DNA of 64,000 bases. Source: Rhodococcus sp. NBC_00297 (GTDB taxonomy: Bacteria; Actinomycetota; Actinomycetes; Mycobacteriales; Mycobacteriaceae). The notes beneath the pieces were generated by a model. That model was given only the letters and a program-made list of their open reading frames with translations, searched no databases and was not told the origin of the DNA. The stretch spans positions 2,545,001 to 2,609,000 of the forward strand of contig NZ_CP108041.1 in assembly GCF_036173065.1 (NCBI RefSeq), given 5' to 3'. The first letter of the stretch is position 1, and every line of letters starts with the position of its first letter. Positions 61,202-64,000 of the stretch are shown here, piece by piece. The position numbers and the translations under genes were made by a program.

Positions 61202-63031
61202 ATGACCACTCCCTCGATAGATCCGCGACTCGTGCACGTGTTGTCCGGTGAGGTCGCCTCCCTGCAGCAGCATCTCGCCCGCGTCGGCCACGACCTGGGT
61301 CTCCTCCGACAGCAGCTCGACGGTTCGCCGATGCAGGCCCCGCTCCAGGCGCCCCCGCAGCAGCACCCCGTCTCGAGGCCACAGGTGCAGAGTCCTCCGG
61401 TGTCGACTCCCCCGGTACGGCCGATCCCGCGCCCGATGCCCACGCCTCCCCGTGACACCACCCCGTGGTGGCAACGCGACGGTGTCGTCAGTCGTGTGCT
61501 CGCCGCCGCGGGCGCTGCGGTGACCGTCATCGGTGTCGTGATGCTGGTGGTGCTCGCGGCGCAGTCGGGCTGGTTCGGGCCCGGTCCTCGTGTCGCCGCG
61601 GGTGCGCTGCTGTCCGGAGCGCTCGTCGCCGCCGCGCACCGTGTGGTCGCCCGACCCGGTGGCCGCGTCGGCGCCGTCGCACTCGCCGCGACGGGATTCG
61701 CCGGGCTGTATCTCGACCTCGCCGCCGTCACCGCGCTGTACGGGTGGGTGCATCCCGTCGTCGGGCTCGTGGTGGGACTCGGTGTCGCCGCGCTCGGCGT
61801 CGCGGTCGCACTGCGCTGGTCGTCGCAGTCACTCGCGGTGATGGTCGTGGCCGGCATCGCGACACTGGCACCCGTCGTCACGGGCGGCATCACGCCGGCA
61901 CTCCTCGCATTCCTGGTGGTCGTGCAGATCGCCGCCTCGCCGGTCGACGTCCGCGAACAGTGGGTCTGGTTGCGCGTCGTCCGCACCGTCCCGGTCGTCG
62001 GAGCGGTGCTGCTCGCCGGGCTGCTCGCCCACGTGGAGACGGTCCCGACCGCCGATCTGCTGCCGCTGCTCGTCGTCGCGGGACTGTTCTTCGGCACCGC
62101 TGTCGTCGCCTGGTGGACCACCCTCGCCCACCGCGCCGTGGACCCGGCGTCGCTCGCCTCGATCGCGGCCACCGCCGCCGCGGTCCTCGTCACCGCGACG
62201 CTGTTCTCTCGCCCCGTCGCCGGCGGCGTCGACGCTGCGGTCGCGCTCGCCCTGGTGGCGATCCTGGTCGCTCGACGCGAGCTGGTCACCACGGTTCGTC
62301 TGGTGCTCACAGCGACGGCCTCGGTGGCGGTGGCGTCGGCGCTGGTGACGGGCACGGCCGATCAGGTCCGCATTCTCGCCCTGCTGCTGGTCGCCACCAC
62401 GGCGCTTCTCGTCGGCGCCCGGACCCGCTCGGGTGTGTCGGCCGCAGCCGGCGCGTTCTTCGCCCTCCTCGGAACCAGCGCACACTCGCAGATCACCTCG
62501 GTCGACTCGCTGAGCAGCCCCGTTCGCGCGCTCGACTCCGGCTGGGCCTCGGTGCCCGCGTCGGTCGCCATGATCGCGATGGCTGTGGCGGGAGTGCTCG
62601 CGGCACTGCGCACCATCGGGGACGCGACTCTCCGAACCCTCGCCGCCGGCCTGGCGGGAGTCGCCGGCCTCTTCGGTGCGACGGCGGTGTGCGTCATCAC
62701 CGGCATCGAGATCGGCGGCCGCACCGGGTTCCTCGTCGGCCACGGCGCAGCGACCATCGTGTGGATGACCGTCGCCGTCGCACTGCTGATGCGTGGTCTG
62801 TCCGACGCCACCGGTACCCGCGCGGTCCTCGCCGCTGGTCTGACCGTGGCGGCCTCGGCCATCGCCAAGCTGTTCCTGTTCGACCTCAGCGCACTCGGTG
62901 GACTGCCCCGCGCCGCAGCGTTCCTGGTGGTGGGAGTGATGCTGCTCGGTATCGGCACCCGCTACGCGAGGTCGTTCGCGGACCGCGCCGTCACTGCCGA
63001 CGCTGGCGGGCCAGCAACTCGCTCACACTGA
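61202..63031 (+). CDS. DUF2339 family multi-pass membrane protein
   Basis: This is a large membrane protein of 609 residues of the DUF2339 family. The N-terminal 100 residues are soluble: a coiled-coil-like stretch (VASLQQHLARVGHDLGLLRQ) and then a Pro/Gln-rich linker. The rest has about 17 to 20 closely spaced hydrophobic helices, including LFLFDLSALGGLPRAAAFLV near the end, a family hallmark. Function is unknown. ATG at 61202 has GAGG upstream. Its 3' end overlaps the convergent gene by 41 bases. The 88-base gap before it shows nothing notable. Confidence 0.88.
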   Translation: MTTPSIDPRLVHVLSGEVASLQQHLARVGHDLGLLRQQLDGSPMQAPLQAPPQQHPVSRPQVQSPPVSTPPVRPIPRPMPTPPRDTTPWWQRDGVVSRVLAAAGAAVTVIGVVMLVVLAAQSGWFGPGPRVAAGALLSGALVAAAHRVVARPGGRVGAVALAATGFAGLYLDLAAVTALYGWVHPVVGLVVGLGVAALGVAVALRWSSQSLAVMVVAGIATLAPVVTGGITPALLAFLVVVQIAASPVDVREQWVWLRVVRTVPVVGAVLLAGLLAHVETVPTADLLPLLVVAGLFFGTAVVAWWTTLAHRAVDPASLASIAATAAAVLVTATLFSRPVAGGVDAAVALALVAILVARRELVTTVRLVLTATASVAVASALVTGTADQVRILALLLVATTALLVGARTRSGVSAAAGAFFALLGTSAHSQITSVDSLSSPVRALDSGWASVPASVAMIAMAVAGVLAALRTIGDATLRTLAAGLAGVAGLFGATAVCVITGIEIGGRTGFLVGHGAATIVWMTVAVALLMRGLSDATGTRAVLAAGLTVAASAIAKLFLFDLSALGGLPRAAAFLVVGVMLLGIGTRYARSFADRAVTADAGGPATRSH

Positions 63032-64000
63032 TGGCACCGGACTGACCGTGGTGACGACCGCCCGACTCGTCGTCCCCGTCCCGAGCCCGCCGGCGACCCG
63101 ATGTGGTCGTCGGCGGTGTCTCGTCGGGCTCGGGGACCTCGGGCGTGGAGGGGTTGTGGGTCTCGGGCTCGGGTGCCGGCCGATCCTCGCGCTCGGGCAT
63201 GCGCAGACCGGCGATCCAGGAATCGACCTCGGCGCTGGTGCGCGAGCCGTTCCCGTGGGGCCCTCCGTTCCCGTTGCTGTGACCGTTCCCGTTCCCGTTC
63301 CCGTTGCCGTTGGAGTGGCCGTTCCCGTTGCTGTCGCCGTTGCGGGGCCGATCGACATCGATGCCGTCGCCCGAGACCGAGCCGTACCGGAACGACGTGG
63401 TCTCGTGCCCGTTCGAGCCGTTCGAGCCGTTCGAACGCTGAGCGACCGACGGCGCGCGGAGTTCGGCGAGCCAGCTCTCGATGGGGCGCGGGGCGGGTGC
63501 GCCGTTCCGCGGTGCCGGCTCGGCCGACGTCGGCTCGGGACCGGCCGTCGGACGACTCTGCTGATCGTCGGAGGCCCGGGCGGGTCGGGTCTCTGCCGGG
63601 CGGGCGACCCGAATCTCCTCCGCGGGCGCGGGCGCGGGTGCGACGGGAGATGCCGTGGGTTCGACGGCGCGCGGTGCGACGGGCTCCGGCGCGGCGGGCT
63701 GCTGCACCGGGGGTTCCTGCACAGCGGGCTTCTGCACGCGCTCGGGAGCCGGACGCGGGGCGACGGGCCGGGGACGATCGGGTGCGACGCGCTCGGGCAT
63801 TGCACGAGCGGCCGACGGGCCGCTCTGCATGACCCGCGGAATCGGCTGGGTGAGCGGTTCCCGCGTCCGCGCCGGGAGCGGTGCGGACCCGATCGCGACG
63901 AGCTCGGGGACATCGGTGGGCATCATCTCGGCGTCGAGGATCGGCTCGCCGAGCCCCAGCTTCTGCTGGATGCGCTTCATCCACTGCGGCGCCCACCAGC
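62991..64000 (-). CDS. C-terminal part of a protein with long disordered tail, 5' end beyond window
   Basis: The reading frame is open to the right edge of the window, so the start is not seen; the internal methionine in WWAPQWMKRIQQKLGLGEPI need not be the start. The visible 336 residues are mostly disordered: a Pro/Ala/Glu-rich stretch, then a Ser-Asn-Gly repeat region (DSNGNGHSNGNGNGNGNG), then Glu/Pro. Short ordered words recur: PIESWLAELRAPS and EVDSWIAGLRMPE look like two copies of one motif, and the C terminus is AISVSELLARQRRQ. I cannot name the protein; such tails occur on actinobacterial membrane proteins. The paired SW-x-AxLR motifs may be docking sites, which is inference. Confidence 0.65.
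   Translation of the reverse strand, partial: WWAPQWMKRIQQKLGLGEPILDAEMMPTDVPELVAIGSAPLPARTREPLTQPIPRVMQSGPSAARAMPERVAPDRPRPVAPRPAPERVQKPAVQEPPVQQPAAPEPVAPRAVEPTASPVAPAPAPAEEIRVARPAETRPARASDDQQSRPTAGPEPTSAEPAPRNGAPAPRPIESWLAELRAPSVAQRSNGSNGSNGHETTSFRYGSVSGDGIDVDRPRNGDSNGNGHSNGNGNGNGNGHSNGNGGPHGNGSRTSAEVDSWIAGLRMPEREDRPAPEPETHNPSTPEVPEPDETPPTTTSGRRRARDGDDESGGRHHGQSGAISVSELLARQRRQ

Noticed and set aside
60394..62355. 653-codon minus-strand frame opposite the DUF1707 and DUF2339 genes
   Set aside because: Ala/Thr/Ser-rich low complexity, crosses an intergenic gap, no motifs.

Overview
The window is high-GC actinobacterial DNA with dense coding, many GTG starts and 4-base GTGA/ATGA overlaps. Its genes fit a mycolic-acid bacterium of the Rhodococcus/Nocardiaceae type: a FadE25-like acyl-CoA dehydrogenase, SecA2, maltokinase, a penicillin-binding lipoprotein, DUF1707, DUF3054 and DUF2339 proteins, and an Rv3645-like adenylate cyclase. 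This is inferred from gene content. No rRNA, tRNA, CRISPR array, insertion sequence, phage or attachment site was seen.

Layout. 0-17 kb is mostly housekeeping: M13 metallopeptidase (cut by the left edge), maltokinase and a PrmC-like methyltransferase, pirin, a dienelactone hydrolase-like protein, an NDH-2/UbiA pair, a phospholipid acyltransferase, a Tat-exported phosphatase, a VOC protein, an SDR/phosphoesterase/S4-protein operon, FadE25, a large surface acyltransferase and a TetR regulator. 17.5-34.6 kb is a carbohydrate region with three parts. The first is xylulokinase beside a frameshifted oligopeptide-type binding protein. The second is an L-talarate/galactarate dehydratase operon with a xylose/ribose-type ABC importer and a ROK regulator. 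The third is a polyol module: mannitol dehydrogenase-family and sorbitol dehydrogenase-like genes divergent from a SorC regulator and a four-gene SmoEFGK-type ABC importer. Imported polyols would be oxidised to fructose or xylulose, and xylulose phosphorylated by the xylulokinase.

34.8-40 kb holds membrane proteins (an unknown, LtrA) and an operon of D-amino-acylase, TetR regulator and Asp-nucleophile hydrolase. 40-45.8 kb holds secA2, a 600-base non-coding block of ~140-bp tandem repeats, a patch with weaker GC-biased codon use (small membrane protein, VOC protein, SDR), and an AsnC/Lrp regulator divergent from a rhodanese. 45.8-54.7 kb holds an alpha/beta hydrolase, an ABC-F ATPase, an unknown protein, an active penicillin-binding lipoprotein followed by a paralogue that has lost all three catalytic motifs, a TauE/SafE permease, a DUF3054 protein and a YceI protein. 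54.7-64 kb holds a flippase-like protein, a membrane adenylate cyclase, an AI-2E-type transporter, a MacSR-like two-component system, a DUF1707/LiaF-like protein, a DUF2339 protein and the C-terminal part of a protein with a disordered tail.

The most unusual things seen: (1) the active/dead penicillin-binding protein pair, whose upstream divergent promoter carries four GATTAC boxes in two evenly spaced pairs; (2) a dispersed composite palindrome present three times, each starting within a few bases of a stop codon; (3) degenerate 140-bp tandem repeats upstream of secA2; (4) the sugar-acid dehydratase operon with a xylose-type importer. Many genes show a TANNNT box 6-8 bases before the start codon, suggesting common leaderless transcription. 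All functions are read from motifs and remembered family resemblance; no search was run.
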